A DNA stretch of 64,000 nt from Cyclina sinensis (lineage: Eukaryota > Mollusca > Bivalvia > Venerida > Veneridae): assembly GCA_012932295.1 (NCBI GenBank), contig JAAONU010000016.1:38533241-38597240 (forward strand), written 5' to 3'. Position 1 is the stretch's first letter. The number at the start of each line of letters is the position of its first letter. The translations under genes and the position numbers were made by a program. Positions 23,758-36,480 of this stretch are shown here, one piece after another. The notes below the pieces were generated by a model. It worked only from the letters and a program-made list of their open reading frames with translations. It had not been told where the DNA came from and searched no databases.

Positions 23758-25630
23758 ATTAATATATGTGGACTTGCAGTCTACTGTTCTTATGCTCTTC
23801 ATATGGAAACTCATTAATATATGTGGACTTGCAGTCTACTGTTCTTATGCTCTTCATATGGAAACTCATTGACATATGTGGACTTACAGTCTACTGTTCT
23901 TATGCTCTTCATATGGAAACTCATTGACATATGTAGACTTACAGTCTACTGTTCTTATGCTCTTCAAATGGAAACTCATCAATATAAGTAGACTTGCAGT
24001 CTACTGTTTTTATGCTCTTCAAATGGAAACTCATTAATAAATGTGGACTTGCAGTCTACTGGTCTAATGCTCTTCATATGGAAACTCATTAATATATGTG
24101 GACTTGCAGTCGACTGTTCTTATATTCTTCATATGGAAACTGATTTATGTATGTGGACTTGCAGTCTACTGTTCTTATGCTCTTCATATGGAAACTCATT
24201 GATATATGTGGACTTACAGTCTACTGTTCTTATGCTCTTCAAATGGAAACTCATCAATATAAGTAGACTTGCAGTCTACTGTTCTTATGCTCTTCAAATG
24301 GAAACTCATTAACAAATGTGGACTTGCAGTCTACTGGTCTAATGCTCTTCATATGGAAACTCATTAATATATGGGGACTTGCAGTCGACTGTTCTTATAT
24401 TCTTCATATGGAAACTGATTTATATATGTGGACTTGCAGTCTACTGTTCTTATGCTCTTCATATGGAAACTCACTGATATATGTGGATTTGCAGTCTACT
24501 GTTCTTATATTCTTCAAATGGAAACTGATTTATATATGTGGACTTGCAGTCTACTGTTCTTATGCTCTTCATATGGAAACTAATTAATATATGTGGACTT
24601 GCAGTCTACTGTTCTTATGCTCTTCATATGGAAACTCACTGATATATGTGGACTTGCAGTCTGCTGTTCTTATATTTTTCGAATGGAAACTGATTTATAT
24701 ATGTGGACTTGCAATCTACTGTTCTTATGCTCTACATATGGAAACTAATTAATATATGCAGACTTGCAGTCTACTGTTCTTAAGCTCTTCATATGGAAAC
24801 CAATAAATATATGTGGACTTGCAGTATACCACTCTTATACTCTTCATAAGGAAACTCATTAATAAATGTGGACTTGCAGTCTACTGTTCTTATGCTCTTC
24901 ATATGGAAACTCATTGATATATGTGGACTTGCAGTCTAAGGTTCTTATGCTCTTCATATGGAAACTCATTGATATATGTGGACTTGCAGTCGACTGTTCT
25001 TATGCTCTTCATATGGAAACTCATTGATATATGTGGACTTGCAGTCTACTGTTCTTTTATTCTTCATATGGAAACTGATTTATGTATGTGGACTTGCAGT
25101 CTACTGTGCTTATGCTCTTCACTTTGAAACTGATTAATATATTTGGACTTGCAGTCTACTGTTCTTATATTCTTTATATGGAAACTGATTTATGTATGTG
25201 GACTTGCAGTCTACTGTTCTTATGCTCTTCATATGGAAACTCATTGATATATGTGGACTTGCAGTCGACTGTTCTTATGCTCTTCATATGGAAACTCATT
25301 GGTATATGTGGACTTGCAGTCTACTGTTCTTATATTCTTCATATGGAAACTCACTGATATATGTGAACTTGCAGTCTACTGGTCTTATGCTCTTCATATT
25401 GAAACTAATTAATATATAAGGACTTGCAGTCTACCGTTCTTATATTTTTCAAATGGAAACTGATTTATATATGTGGACTTGCAGTCTACGGTTCTTATGC
25501 TCTTCATATGGAAACTAATTAATATATGTGGAATTGCAGTCTACTGTTTTTATGCTCTTCATATGGAAACCAATTAATATATGTGGACCTACAGTCTATT
25601 CTTCTTATGCTCTTCATATGGAAACTCATA
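23758..25630. repeat. 55 bp satellite array, ~34 copies
   Basis: A 55 bp monomer (core GTGGACTTGCAGTCTACTG, then TTCTTATGCTCTTCATATGG, then AAACTCATTAATATAT) is repeated head-to-tail from 23758 to 25630 with few indels. A higher-order period of 275 bp (five monomers) is visible: the variants GGTCTAATGC (24061, 24336) and CAGTCGACTG (24107, 24382) recur at that distance. The array starts after unique sequence and ends at AAACTCATAAAAGATG. All three frames stay open for up to ~90 codons because the monomer has few stops; these are not genes. Confidence 0.97.
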
Positions 25631-26221
25631 AAAGATGTTTTTTATATTTTTTATTCCACCTTTCAAGCTATTTGAAAACAGGTTTTGAAAAGCGCTGATG
25701 CATCATGACAACTATTTAATCATAAGCATGATTCTGAATAAATTAAAGAGTCGCATCAATTTATGAATCATCATAAAATCTCGTCAAATAAGGAAGAGAA
25801 ATTGCAAATTTCTGATAATTTATTTTAGGTATCTTAAGGCCACAACTGCTGTAAGAAAATAACAGATAAATGTAAAAACTCTATCACATAACATAAAATG
25901 TGAATGTTCAACTTCTGAATTGAAGTATATCATTATGCTGGTCATATCGCAAAAAATTACAATATATAACTGAACCCGTTTAGACATCGTCGGTGATCCC
26001 CGGTATATATTCCGCACAACTACATTATATTCCGTGGGATAATTGACTGCAGATTATTCGTTTTCATGAATATTTATTAGCAAAGGAAGTAACTCCTCGT
26101 CGAATGAGATTCCGCAACACAAATAGATACTCTTCAGTGAATAATGACAAGTTACTTAAAATAGACGTATTTCCCAAGATTCAAACATGGGCGCGAAAGG
26201 CAAATTGTAACGAGTACTTTA

Positions 26222-26412
26222 ATTGGCTGAGATTGCGCAAGGGAAATCTTTCAAAAACCAATGAAAATGGGTAATGAATTATTCACGAGTACGAAATTTT
26301 ACCAACCAATTGTCCCACGGTAGATAAATAGAGTAGAAACGGAACGGATCGAACGTGGGTTTCCGACGATGCCGTTTAGAATGCTACTACCCATATACTT
26401 ACTCTCTCGTAG
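26222..26412 (+). promoter_or_regulatory. Possible CCAAT/TATA promoter with short first exon
   Basis: Three CCAAT boxes (ATTGG 26222-26226, CCAAT 26258-26262 and 26306-26310) precede a TATA-like TAGATAAATA at 26321-26330. About 40 bases later ATG at 26369 opens a 14-codon frame, MPFRMLLPIYLLSR, hydrophobic like a signal peptide, ending at TAG then GTATAG (donor after 26412, phase 2). The order and spacing are those of a metazoan core promoter plus first coding exon. No downstream exon could be matched, so this is tentative. Confidence 0.3.
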
Positions 26413-27350
26413 GTATAGTCACATTATGAACGCGTATGACTGATTTTTTTTTGCCCACTCATGATTATGATTTCTGGTTTGTAGATGTTTGTTGTTACAA
26501 CTGTAGCTATGACGAATTAAATTGTATTGTATTAAACTGTATTGTATTGCTTCAAAGTATGACAAGGAAAACATTTCAATAGTCTTGACACGACGTATCA
26601 TGTTGCAATATTGTATAATGAAGTGTAGTATATTGCCTTTACTCAGTCTGCCCAGTGAAGCACGCTGATAATACTGTTATCTTTACGCCTGATTTTTTCT
26701 ACTGGAAACAATTTATAGGTATTAGCTATATGATGTAATTTTGTGAACAAAGAAGGTCTGGGGAAACATCCTATAGTAAGTGGAATTCGCCGTTTCCTTG
26801 AATTTTATTACAGACAACAGAAACTTTTATCCGTTAAGTAATCAAGCGGAAGTGATTTCTGCGTTTGGTTGCTTATAAGCCATTATTGTTCTTATTTACC
26901 GTTGAAACATATTTCCAAAAACTGTATGCGTTAGTAAATGCAGGTTCAATCACTGGCAGCCAAATTATGTAGTGAATTTAGATAATTTGCCGTCGTATAA
27001 CAATAAGAGTCACATTAGAGAAAATAAGCTTTATCGTGTTGCTCTTATTAAAAAGAGCACCAATTAGCCAAGTGGACGATATTGTTATATTGACGCCTGA
27101 TGTTCATTTCTTGTAACATATTTTTGCTGACAGATTTGTGATGCTGTTTTGTGATAAAGAAAGTTCAAGGTTATATGTTTTTAAAGCAAATTTCAATGTA
27201 TTCTAAAATTTTGTTAGCCAACGTATAAGTTGAAGTCTGCATGCAAAATCAAACAAGTAATTGTATTTCATTTACACGGTCATTAAGTCAAGGTAAATGT
27301 CAGCCTATGGCAAAGTTTAGTCTTACTGCACAATTATACAAATAGGTAAA
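26413..27350. other. No gene or repeat identified
   Basis: AT-rich sequence without recognisable exons. If the 26.3 kb promoter is real, this is its first intron. Confidence 0.35.
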
Positions 27351-27359
27351 AATTGAACT

Positions 27360-28095
27360 ATGTAGCTTCAAAAACAAGGAAGGAGGTCAGTAGGTCAAGG
27401 CAAAGGTCAAGGTCACATAAAGGTCAAGGACAAAGGTGGATGAAGGTTCAGTACCTTCAAAGCACAGCCGAGAGGGGTGGGTGGGTACCTAGGTGGGTGA
27501 GGAATGCGTATCCGGGTGAAGAGTTATTCCAAAAGTTATTCCAAAGCCCATCTTATTTACTTGGCAATGCTGAAACATAAATATCAAAGCTCTAGGACTC
27601 TAGGTCAATTTCGACCCAGGGGCCATGATTTGTATAAACTTGGTAGAGGTCCACTGGAAAATGATACACAGCAAATATCTGACCTTATGGTTTCTGACAA
27701 GATTTTTAATTTGTTTTTCTATATAAGTCTATTTGAAATGAAGTGACCCCTGGGGTGGGGCAAATTCTGACCCAAGAGCCATGATTTTTCCGATTTTGGT
27801 TGAGGTCTACAAGATGATACTGTAAAACAAATATCTAAGCTCTAAGCTCTAGGTCTCGTGATTTCAAGCAGGAAGATTTTTTAAACCTTTTCATGTATAA
27901 CTCTTTGTGAAACAAGGTGACCCATGAGGTAGGCTAAATTTGACCCATTGGCCATGATTTATAAGATTTTAGTAGAGGTTCATTAATAAGTTTTACTGTA
28001 ATTTATCCACTGGTTTAGGAGATGTTGTTATAAGTTAATTGGGACGACGGACAAAACAGCATACTAAAAACTACAACTGACCTTCGGTCAGGGCA
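27360..28095 (+). repeat. AGGTCA cluster plus GTGACCC-type element
   Basis: Positions 27381-27440 hold clustered AAGGTCAAGG motifs. From ~27590 three units of the GTGACCC family follow (TCTATRTRAAA, AAGTGACCCCTGGGG, AATTTTGACCC), as at 16238 and 42690. The tail has GGGACGACGGAC and a perfect hairpin CTGACC-TTC-GGTCAG at 28077-28091 followed by GCAGATAAAAA. Confidence 0.75.
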
Positions 28096-28949
28096 GATAA
28101 AAATTTAATGTTTAATATCTTTACTAGTTTTCTCATCGAATAATTTTTGCTTATAACTTTGCAATTATATTTCATACAAAAATGTTACAAAGAATAAAGT
28201 TACAGCAAACATCTCTGAGAGAGATCGGATTTCGTTGTTTTGGACCATTTTGATGTAGGAAACAAATGGCATTTAAGTGTTAAATAATAATATGAATCTG
28301 TTGTTTTGAGACTAGAAACTTTCTCTGTCAGTATAATATGTTAAAAGTGTGTAACTACCGATCACTTCCGGCTGTACATGCTAGATATTAAACGGATTAC
28401 TACTCAGAGCTAGTAGTTTGCTCATTGTAAACAGGATACGTTACAAAGTAAGATGGATTGTTGCAATGTATAGATCTAGACTAGATATGTCAGTAAATGA
28501 TTCATAAACGCGAAAAAATTATCGTCATACCAAAAAGTCTCTTGGCGAAAAAAAGAGTGTTTATCGTTTTAACTGTATATAATGTAAATTTAAGAACAAT
28601 TTCGGGGAAGGTCAATATCACAGCGACGTGTTGTTGCCATATATATATGACATTGTAAGAAAGTGCCACACCGTTCGGCATTTTATTGGATTTTATTATT
28701 GATTTCTGTTGCTTTGTTTCCGGTAATTTTTTAACCTAATTTATTTGGCACACTTGAGGCCTTTTTGGCTGACACATTTTAACTACATGTACACATTTTA
28801 AATGTCTACACTGACATGAATTTATGTATAATTCAAATGAAAATGAACAACACATTTTGTGTATTAGTAGGACACGTAAAATATTACAACAAACTTAACC
28901 TCTGGTTGCATGAGGCAGCTACATATGTCTTCAATCTTTGCTGTATGCA

Positions 28950-29163
28950 TTAACCCTTAACCTGCTGGAACCGAAATTGATTAGCCTTTGCCACCAGTAT
29001 AGAGCCAGGCTAGCCTGCACATCCGTGCAGTCTGACCAGGCACTATACTGTTGGTAGCTCCATTTTTGTATTTTGATATTGAAATCCCTTAAACTTTGAA
29101 TGGACTGTTCCAATTTCAAAGCTGGGCAAATTCATTACAAAAATTCAGCATGTTCAGGGTTAA
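28950..29163. mobile_element. 214 bp MITE bounded by TTAA (piggyBac-like)
   Basis: The ends are inverted copies: TTAACCCTTAACCTGCTGGA at the left and the reverse complement of TTAACCCTGAACATGCTGAA at the right. TTAA at both borders (28950-28953 and 29160-29163) is the target duplication expected of piggyBac-type elements. The interior has no ORF. Superfamily assignment rests on TTAA and the CCCT-starting terminal repeat only. Confidence 0.72.
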
Positions 29164-32100
29164 TCTGCCAAATGGAACTCAACACTGATAGTCTTACATT
29201 CACGCCTAATTTTTGCTTCACGAACCAGTTTTGTTATAAAAGCATGTGATGTGAATATGAATTATGTGAATAAAAATATTCCACGAGTACATTTCAAACA
29301 GATTTCTAAGTTCCAATTATCGTTCAGATAGATTTTAGATTTTACTATACAAAAAAAATGAAAAGAAAAACAGATACCTAAATATGTCCAGCAATAAGGT
29401 TGATCAAATTTTTGCGTTAAGGTTCTTGTTTTCCTGATTTAATGTCAAGAATATCTAACAAATGCAGAACAAAAACAGAATAATATATGACAGACAACAA
29501 AGTCGTTTAGAGTGACGATGAAATACTTTGCAATAATGTTATAGCCTCTAAACATTGAATAAAAGCACAGAACGGCTCAGATACGATACTCTTGTACTTT
29601 AATTTGCCAATTTGCCAAATGAAGCACACTCGTGATTTTGTTATCTTTATGCCTGAAAAATCTCCTACGTTCATTTTTTATTTGTTATCAGCTCTATGGT
29701 ATAATTTTGTGGACAAAAGAATCGCTGCAAAACATCTTTTTCAAAGTGATTTTTGTTGTTTCGGAGCATATATTATCTAGAAGAAATCAAAGTTAATCTA
29801 TTTTCTTAGTTCTTTTGCTAAAGACATTTTCTTGACAAACGTCGAGTATTTGACCATAATCAATATTAAGGAAATAGCTGTATTTGTAAATCACTGCACG
29901 TCTTGAATCATGTATCATACATCTCATGAATGACTTACTATGATATTTTACGAAAGTACCAAAAGGAGTGAACATGTTGACTCATTTCCTGAAATTTATA
30001 ACTCCCACTTCTCAGAAAATAAATAATATATGAGATATGCCTCATCGTTTTGTCTTCTTGGTGCCAAACTTGTCAACAATCATAAAATAAAATGCTGTAA
30101 AGATGTGGGTGACTTCCGTTGTATGTAGTGACAGACTTTACATTGGTAGTAACTGCCTTCTTTCCATTTTTCAAGATAATGATATGTTTTTATTCTCAAG
30201 TTCAAGCATTTGTTTCAGTCTGTGCTTGTGGGACAAGTCCGTCTCTATAACGTCATAACGACACTCTTTTGTCTGCGTTGTATACGACTTTTGTTACTAT
30301 TGTATGGAAATAGAATCCTGATTAATACAGGATACACGGAGCAGTCAAAAGGGAAAACTCGCCTTCGGTAGCACTGAACATAAAATATTTTTTACACTTA
30401 AAACAATAATGCATGTGCTTGTATTCATATAAGATACAGTAGCTCTTTGGCAAATATTTACTGTTCATAGAAGACAATTATAAAACTTAGAAGACTTCCA
30501 GGAACTGATTCTAAACGATTCATCTGCATTTAAAAATATGATTATTACCAAAATTAAGTTTATATCTCAAACATCATGTACATGTTTCTTTAAAATTGTG
30601 TCAACAACATAATGACTTTAATATTTTTTTTATTTCAAGTTTATTCATACAGTGTAAATGACCTGTGGATGACTAATAATAAAAATATGGAAAAACAGAA
30701 GTAAGTACAAAAACACAAACTGTTTTGTAGACTTAAATAAGTGTTACAAATTCACTGTAATGAATGTATTGAAATCAATGTAATATAACCTAGTTGGTGC
30801 GTATGACAAGACACGGACAAACGCATCCCGTTCTGAATAATAAATATTCAATCGAAAAGCTTGCGACAAGACCTGTCTCTCATTATTAAACTGATATGAA
30901 TTTTGTCTATAAAATGTTTTATGGACATGATGGTTCAATTATCAGGGGTCTTCTACCGAATTCCGTATTGTTCCAGATACGGAATGGGACAGGACTAGCC
31001 AATCTAAACTTCTGCACATGCGCATTCCATTATTTTCGAGAACAAAGAAAAATAACAAACATCGTAGATCTATATATTATTTTACCTTTAAAGGTGTTTC
31101 TTTTCGAATTTCCTCCTCCTCCCTGGCCTCCACTCTTTCATTATTAAATTGACATTATTTTATGCTCAATTTTAAGTATGTGTAGTAGTGTTCCAGACAA
31201 AAAATATCGAATTGTATGACAAAATTGGATTCGTTTGTCTTAAAGTATGCTAAAACGTATATTATTTATCTCCAAAACGACATCAAAAGGGTGTATAAAA
31301 ACATGAAATTTAAGCATTAAACTCAGGCTAATTTGTCCGCTCTGCTGTAATATAATTTTAGTTTTATTGAACTTTGTTGTCTCTTGAGAGTGCAAGCAAG
31401 CAATTTGTCTACAAGAAAACCAAACATTATTTTTATGTTTGCCAATGTTTTGAATAGGCAGTTAAAATAGGGCCAAGTCAAGTGTTTAAAGTTCAACCAA
31501 CTTTAAGGAAATACAGTTTATATAAATTAATAAATACTGTCATCGATGACAAAGTGGTGAAACGATTTAGCTTGCTGACATGAACTTGTTCTCTTATTTC
31601 GGCCTTTTTTACTGATGAAAAATATATTGTCACTGAAATCAAAAGGGTCGTTGTTATCCTGTTATTCAATTGTTTACATGTTAATATGCAAAATAATTGT
31701 CAGAAGAATCTTAATGTTATTTCAGGTAGTAACGACCTAATGCAGAACTCCAATCCTGAATAAAATTCAGTTCTACAGTTTGTGCTTACCAGAGACCTTT
31801 TAGAGGCCACTGACCCGTTCAGCACGTGGTAAGTTTTTGCATTTATTTTGGGGTTAGAACAATTATAGTTTATTAGAAAACGACTCATCTTTTTTTAAAA
31901 TATATTTTGAATATTAAAATGATTTTAAAGATAGATGGTAGATAAACAAAATAGGTATTGTCAATTTAAGTAATTAATTTTCGTAGTTTTATTAGAAGCT
32001 GGAGTTATCATTTTGGTAAGAAAGCTTTCTTTCTTCTCCATTAAGCCAACACATTTCATATTTAAAGTACACAGTTAACAAAACGCCATAAAGATCTTAA

Positions 32101-32742
32101 CTTGATAACTTGATAAAAGAAATTATTTAACAAACGCACAAGTTGTTTTATGACGATCTGAGGAATTTCGTCAAACAAACAAAACATCAAAACAAATAAA
32201 AATGGAACAAAGTACATATTAACTGCATTAGTCTGAAAAAAATGGAAATAAACAACATTAAAATTGGCAATATTGGTGAGCTAAAATATGGAAGAGGTAA
32301 ACAATATTGTCCTTTTCTGGACAGAAATTGGCAATACAGCTCACTGACGCGAAAGTGGTATCTTAACGCCGGATACATCACCTTCACCTTATTTTCACAT
32401 TTTGTATAAAACTACATTATATTATTTTCTTAACAAAAGAAGTTCTCTGAAAACTTCTGAAGCAGAGTGGGTTTCTGTGTTTCGGTAAATTCAATTGTTG
32501 GAGCCAATTTATAGAAGTGTGATTACGTGTTTTTTTTTTTATTTCGGAATTTGTAAGATTATTAATGGTATGAAATTCTCTCGTTCTTCCTTGTACAAAT
32601 AATTCAGTCATGCTTACAAACTAGTGACAGTAGATTTTTATTCATATTATAACATTACAACATTTGTTTTTAAGTTGAACGATTTCATTTGTTTTGCTAC
32701 AATAATGCATGTTTACAAAGTTAGTTATTAGAGAATGTTTCA
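29164..32742. other. No gene identified
   Basis: AT-rich sequence with no repeat family recognised. Around 30961-31024 are an inverted repeat (TTCCGTAT...ATACGGAA, 30961-30984), a CCAAT box (30999-31003) and an NRF-1-like TGCACATGCGCA (31013-31024), which might mark a promoter. At ~31792-31888 (minus) an open stretch starting MSRFLINYN and ending CTG then GTAAGC could be a first exon, but nothing confirms it. Confidence 0.35.
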
Positions 32743-32754
32743 CAAGGCAGATTA

Positions 32755-32886
32755 GTCAGTCACTTGCGGAGAAATTGGTTAGTAAACTGGTTGGATACCC
32801 AGGAACACTGGTTAGGTTGACTGACCGCCGGGATATGACCTAAGCAGTTGAAACTAGCGTGCAACCCCAATAATACCAAACCAAAA
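32755..32886 (+). mobile_element. 5'-truncated SINE copy with 12 bp target duplication
   Basis: This holds only the 3' portion of the SINE found complete at 51191-51474: CAGTCACTTGCGGAGAAATT, GGATACCCAGGAACACTGGT, CCGCCGGGATAT and the end AATACCAAACCAAAA. It is flanked by exact 12 bp duplications CAAGGCAGATTA at 32743-32754 and 32887-32898. The tRNA head is missing. 5' truncation with a target duplication is the mark of LINE-driven target-primed reverse transcription. Confidence 0.9.
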
Positions 32887-33344
32887 CAAGGCAGATTAAG
32901 TAAAATGATCTTTGTGTGTTTACTTTAACGGTATGATAATTTATGTCACTGAACGTAATTTTCGTTTTTATGATAACATTTTACTTCTTTGCCAAATCCT
33001 TTATCACGTTGTTAAAGTTGTCCAAATATAATGTTTTGTATCTTCTTGGAGACTGAATCATATTTGAGTCTATACGTTAAAATAACCACCGCTGGCTTTT
33101 ATTCAACTAGAAATGGTACGATAAGTTCAAAAGTTTGGCTGCAAGGGAAGAATTTGCACTGGATTCAAATTTGTTAGATGTAAATCTCTTTAAAACAAAC
33201 ACTTATGGTATGTACAGACTGCTTCCAGTGGTAAATAAAACCAATTCAAGTTCATTTTAATAAAGTTCTCCTTTTTAACATAGGAGACAAATTTGTACTA
33301 AAGTGTAAGTAATATACGATATTCTTGGGTTTTCTCGCTATCAG

Positions 33345-33397
33345 AAGATCTCTGTTTATCTTCAAGAAAGCCTCAACAGTCGCAATATACAGACACT
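33345..33397 (+). CDS. Isolated exon-like island (53 bp)
   Basis: It is bordered by a good acceptor (GGGTTTTCTCGCTATCAG) and a good donor (ACT then GTAAGTATG). All three frames are open, so the phase cannot be chosen; one gives DLCLSSRKPQQSQYTDT, another KISVYLQESLNSRNIQT. No neighbouring exon was matched. Chance occurrence is quite possible. Confidence 0.22.
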
Positions 33398-33884
33398 GTA
33401 AGTATGAAGGCATTATATTTTGCAGTTCTATTTGTTTTTCCGTTTACAATAACTTTTTTTCTAGTGTGGTAAATAAAATAGTATGAAATTTTAATCAGAA
33501 CATGTTGACCAATGGTCTAGGTACTTGAAAGAATTATTTTCAACAGGTACGAATATTCCTTAAGGTAATTCTTTTAGTCAATCGTATTTTCCCCGCGGTC
33601 ATATACAAATGAACTATTTCAGTTCTTTGAACAGTAATTCGCGCAGTTGTGACTTTCAAAAATTCTTCACAGTATATAACGTTGATATTTCAAACCGACT
33701 TTAAGAGCATATTGATCAGAACGCATTGACATTTGAAAACGTTCAAAATAGCACGCTTCCCTTCTAATTTAATAAATTATACAAAACATGTTACACCAAT
33801 CATCATAAAGGTCCTGTAATTCTTATAACTTGTTGCGGATAGAAACATTCAGTTAAGCACTAAAACGGAACGAACTTTTGAACA

Positions 33885-34360
33885 TAATTATTAACAAGAA
33901 ACATCTTTAAAAAACGATGATCAGCGTAGATACAGTACAAAAGTAATGCCCTATAACGTGTATGATTTCGGACATTGGCAAATGTTGAACGCACGAAGTT
34001 ATCGAATGTCCAGTTTCCGTAATAGTTAAGGCTATAAACAAAAATGTTGAGATTAATGCTATAAGTGTTAGTATCATTTTAAGTAAAACAAATTAAGTAT
34101 TTAGTCATATTTATTTTCCATTTATTCCATTTAGTATAATTTTTCATGGTTAAAACGTTTTAATATTTAATTTACACCTGTTTTTATGTTATTATTATTA
34201 CATTATTTTCAGACACAATTAAATTAACTATTACTTATTCTGCCCTAAAAATTCATAGCATCATTTTTAACCAACTGCAAACTTCCTTCTTCAACTGAGG
34301 ATTTTGTATGTCACAATTTCTACAAAACCGATTTTAATACCCCGAAAAATCAATATATAC
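33885..34360 (+). repeat. Dispersed repeat, copy 1 (pair at 50350-50830)
   Basis: Similar over ~450 bases and in the same orientation to 50350-50830. Shared blocks include AACAAGAAA, GACATTGGCAAAT, TCGAATGTCC, TTTATTCCATTTAGTATAAT and TTTTTCATGGTTA. Identity is moderate with many small gaps. No terminal repeats or ORF were found, so the type of element is unknown. Confidence 0.75.
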
Positions 34361-34576
34361 ATGTTCATTAAGAAAATCATAGTTCTGTAAGTGATAAGAA
34401 CTATAGATAAGGGATAAATGAAAGAAAAGCTGTTATTAATTACACTTGCTGTGTATTAAGCCGATTAACGTGTCTAGACGGAAATGTGAATGTAATATGA
34501 AGATAAGACAAACGAGAGATATGCATATCTAGTGACCAATTATATAACAGAAAATCATAACTTACTGCTGGTTGCA

Positions 34577-36480
34577 AATTAGACAAGAGCCACCGCAAGC
34601 GGGGGCGACGCTCGATTTTTTCCTATTTCTAAAGGCAAACACATCAGAGGAAGCCCATTGTGGTGAAGGCATTTCAAATGAAACATAATCTGGAAATATA
34701 ATTATCAAATTCATCCATACATAACAAAGTTATGGCCAATTTTAGCAACATTCAGAAATTTGACATTAAAGGTCAAGGTCAAGTTCAGTTTAACCTTCTT
34801 TTAGGTATAGTCTAAAAGGTATGAAGACATTACATCCATCAATAACAAAGATACAGCGAAGTTAAGCAATGTCTAGGTCATTTAAAGCTCAAGGTAATAC
34901 TTGAATTGTTTAACATATTTGATTTATTCTCAGTGTTGTGTTGTCCCAGTATAGATCAAATCCGTCCATAAATAACAGAAATTTGGCTATTTCAGCAAAA
35001 TTCAATAATTTGACCTTGACGGTCAAGGTCATTTCAAGTTCAAGGTCATGCCTGAATTATTTAAAATGTAACTTTTGTCATAAGTGGCGTTTTGTCAAAG
35101 TACGAATCAAATCCAAATAAAATAACTTGACCTAGAAGGTCCAGGCCATTTTAAGGTGAAGGTCATACTTGTATTATTCAACCTGTCAGTTTTGTCGTAA
35201 GTGTTGTTTTGTCCAAGTTTGGATCAAATCTGGACATTGTTAAAGTTGTTACAATGTAAGAAATATTCAAGAATTTGACCTTGACTGGCAAGGTCATTTT
35301 AAGGTTAAGGTCATACTTTAACATGTAGGTTTCGTCATGTTGTTTTGTCCAATTAATAATAGAAAAAAACTAAAATGACGTTATGGCCTCTTTTATCAAA
35401 ATTCAGTAATTTGACTTTGACGGTCATGATCATTTAAAGGTCAAGGTCATACTTGAATGGTTCAAAGTATCAGTTTTGTCATAAGTGTTGTTTTGTCCAA
35501 GTATAAATAAAAAAAAACCATAAATAACAAAGTTATGGCCAATTTAAGCAATATTCAAGAACTTGACCTTGAACGTCAAGGTCAACTAAAGGTCAAGGTC
35601 ATACTTAAATAAATCAAGATGTTGGTTTTGTTGTTTTATCAAAGTATGAATCAAATCCGTGAATAAACGACAGTTATGACAATTTAAGCAAATTTCAATC
35701 ATTTGACCATGACTGTCAAGGTCATTTTAGGGTCAAGGTCATACCTGATTTATTCAACATATCAGTTTTGTCAAAAGTATTGTTTTGTCCAAGTATGAAT
35801 CAAATCCAACCGTAAATAAAAAGGTTATGACCTATTTGTAGCAAAATTCAATAATTTGACTTTGACTGTCAATGTCATTTAAAGGTCAAGGTTATAATTA
35901 AAACAGTCATAACGTTGGATTTGTCCAAGTATGAATCAAATCAATAAATAAATGAGAAAGTTATGAGAATTTAAGAAAAATTCAATTATCTGACCTTGAC
36001 CGTCAAGGTCATTTTAGGTTATGGTCATGCTTGAGATATTCAACATGTCGGTTTTGTCATAATTGTTGTTTTGTCCAAGTATGAACCAAATTCAACCATA
36101 AACAACAAAGTTATGGCAAATTGTAGCAAAATGCAATCATTTGACCAAGAAGGTCAAGGTCATAATTGAAATAATCAAATGTCGGATTTGTCATAAGTGT
36201 TTTTTGGGGTCCAAGTATGAATCAAATCCAACAACAAATATCAAAGTTATGGCCAATTTTAGCAAAATTCAATAATTTGACCTTGAAAGTGAAGATCATC
36301 TATGAATCAAAGTCTAGTTTAGTCTGGTCTACTTATAGGTCTTGTCCAACGGGTAGTGGTGTCCTAGTATGAAGACAATTCATAAAGGAATAAATAAAAA
36401 TGTGATCAATGTTAAAGTTTTCGGATGGGAACGGCAACGGCAACGACATCATGTCTGTAACAATAACTCGATTTTTTCTT
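34577..36480 (+). repeat. AGGTCA/TGACCT tandem array, ~165 bp unit
   Basis: It starts with AAGAGCCACCGCAAGCGGGG and has about ten to eleven diverged units. Each carries AACAAAGTTATGGCCAATTT, TTCAATAATTTGACCTTGAC, GGTCAAGGTCAT repeats and GTTTTGTCCAAGTATGAATC. It ends with GGGAACGGCAACGGCAACGA and ATAACTCGATTTTTTCTTCG. Dozens of TCAAGGTCA half-sites occur, often as TGACCTTGA/TCAAGGTCA pairs. The tail resembles the one at 54075-54140 (CGACGTTTTCTTCG). No ORF. Confidence 0.88.

Noticed and set aside
24043..25419. Several 68-91 codon frames inside the 55 bp satellite
   Set aside because: The 55 bp monomer is not a multiple of three and has few stops, so all frames cycle through the same peptide pieces. 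Frames follow the repeat, not a gene.
28904..28946. Minus-strand exon-like island KIEDICSCLMQPE
   Set aside because: Its acceptor has no pyrimidine tract because the TTAA MITE begins only a few bases upstream, and the donor GTTAAG is poor.
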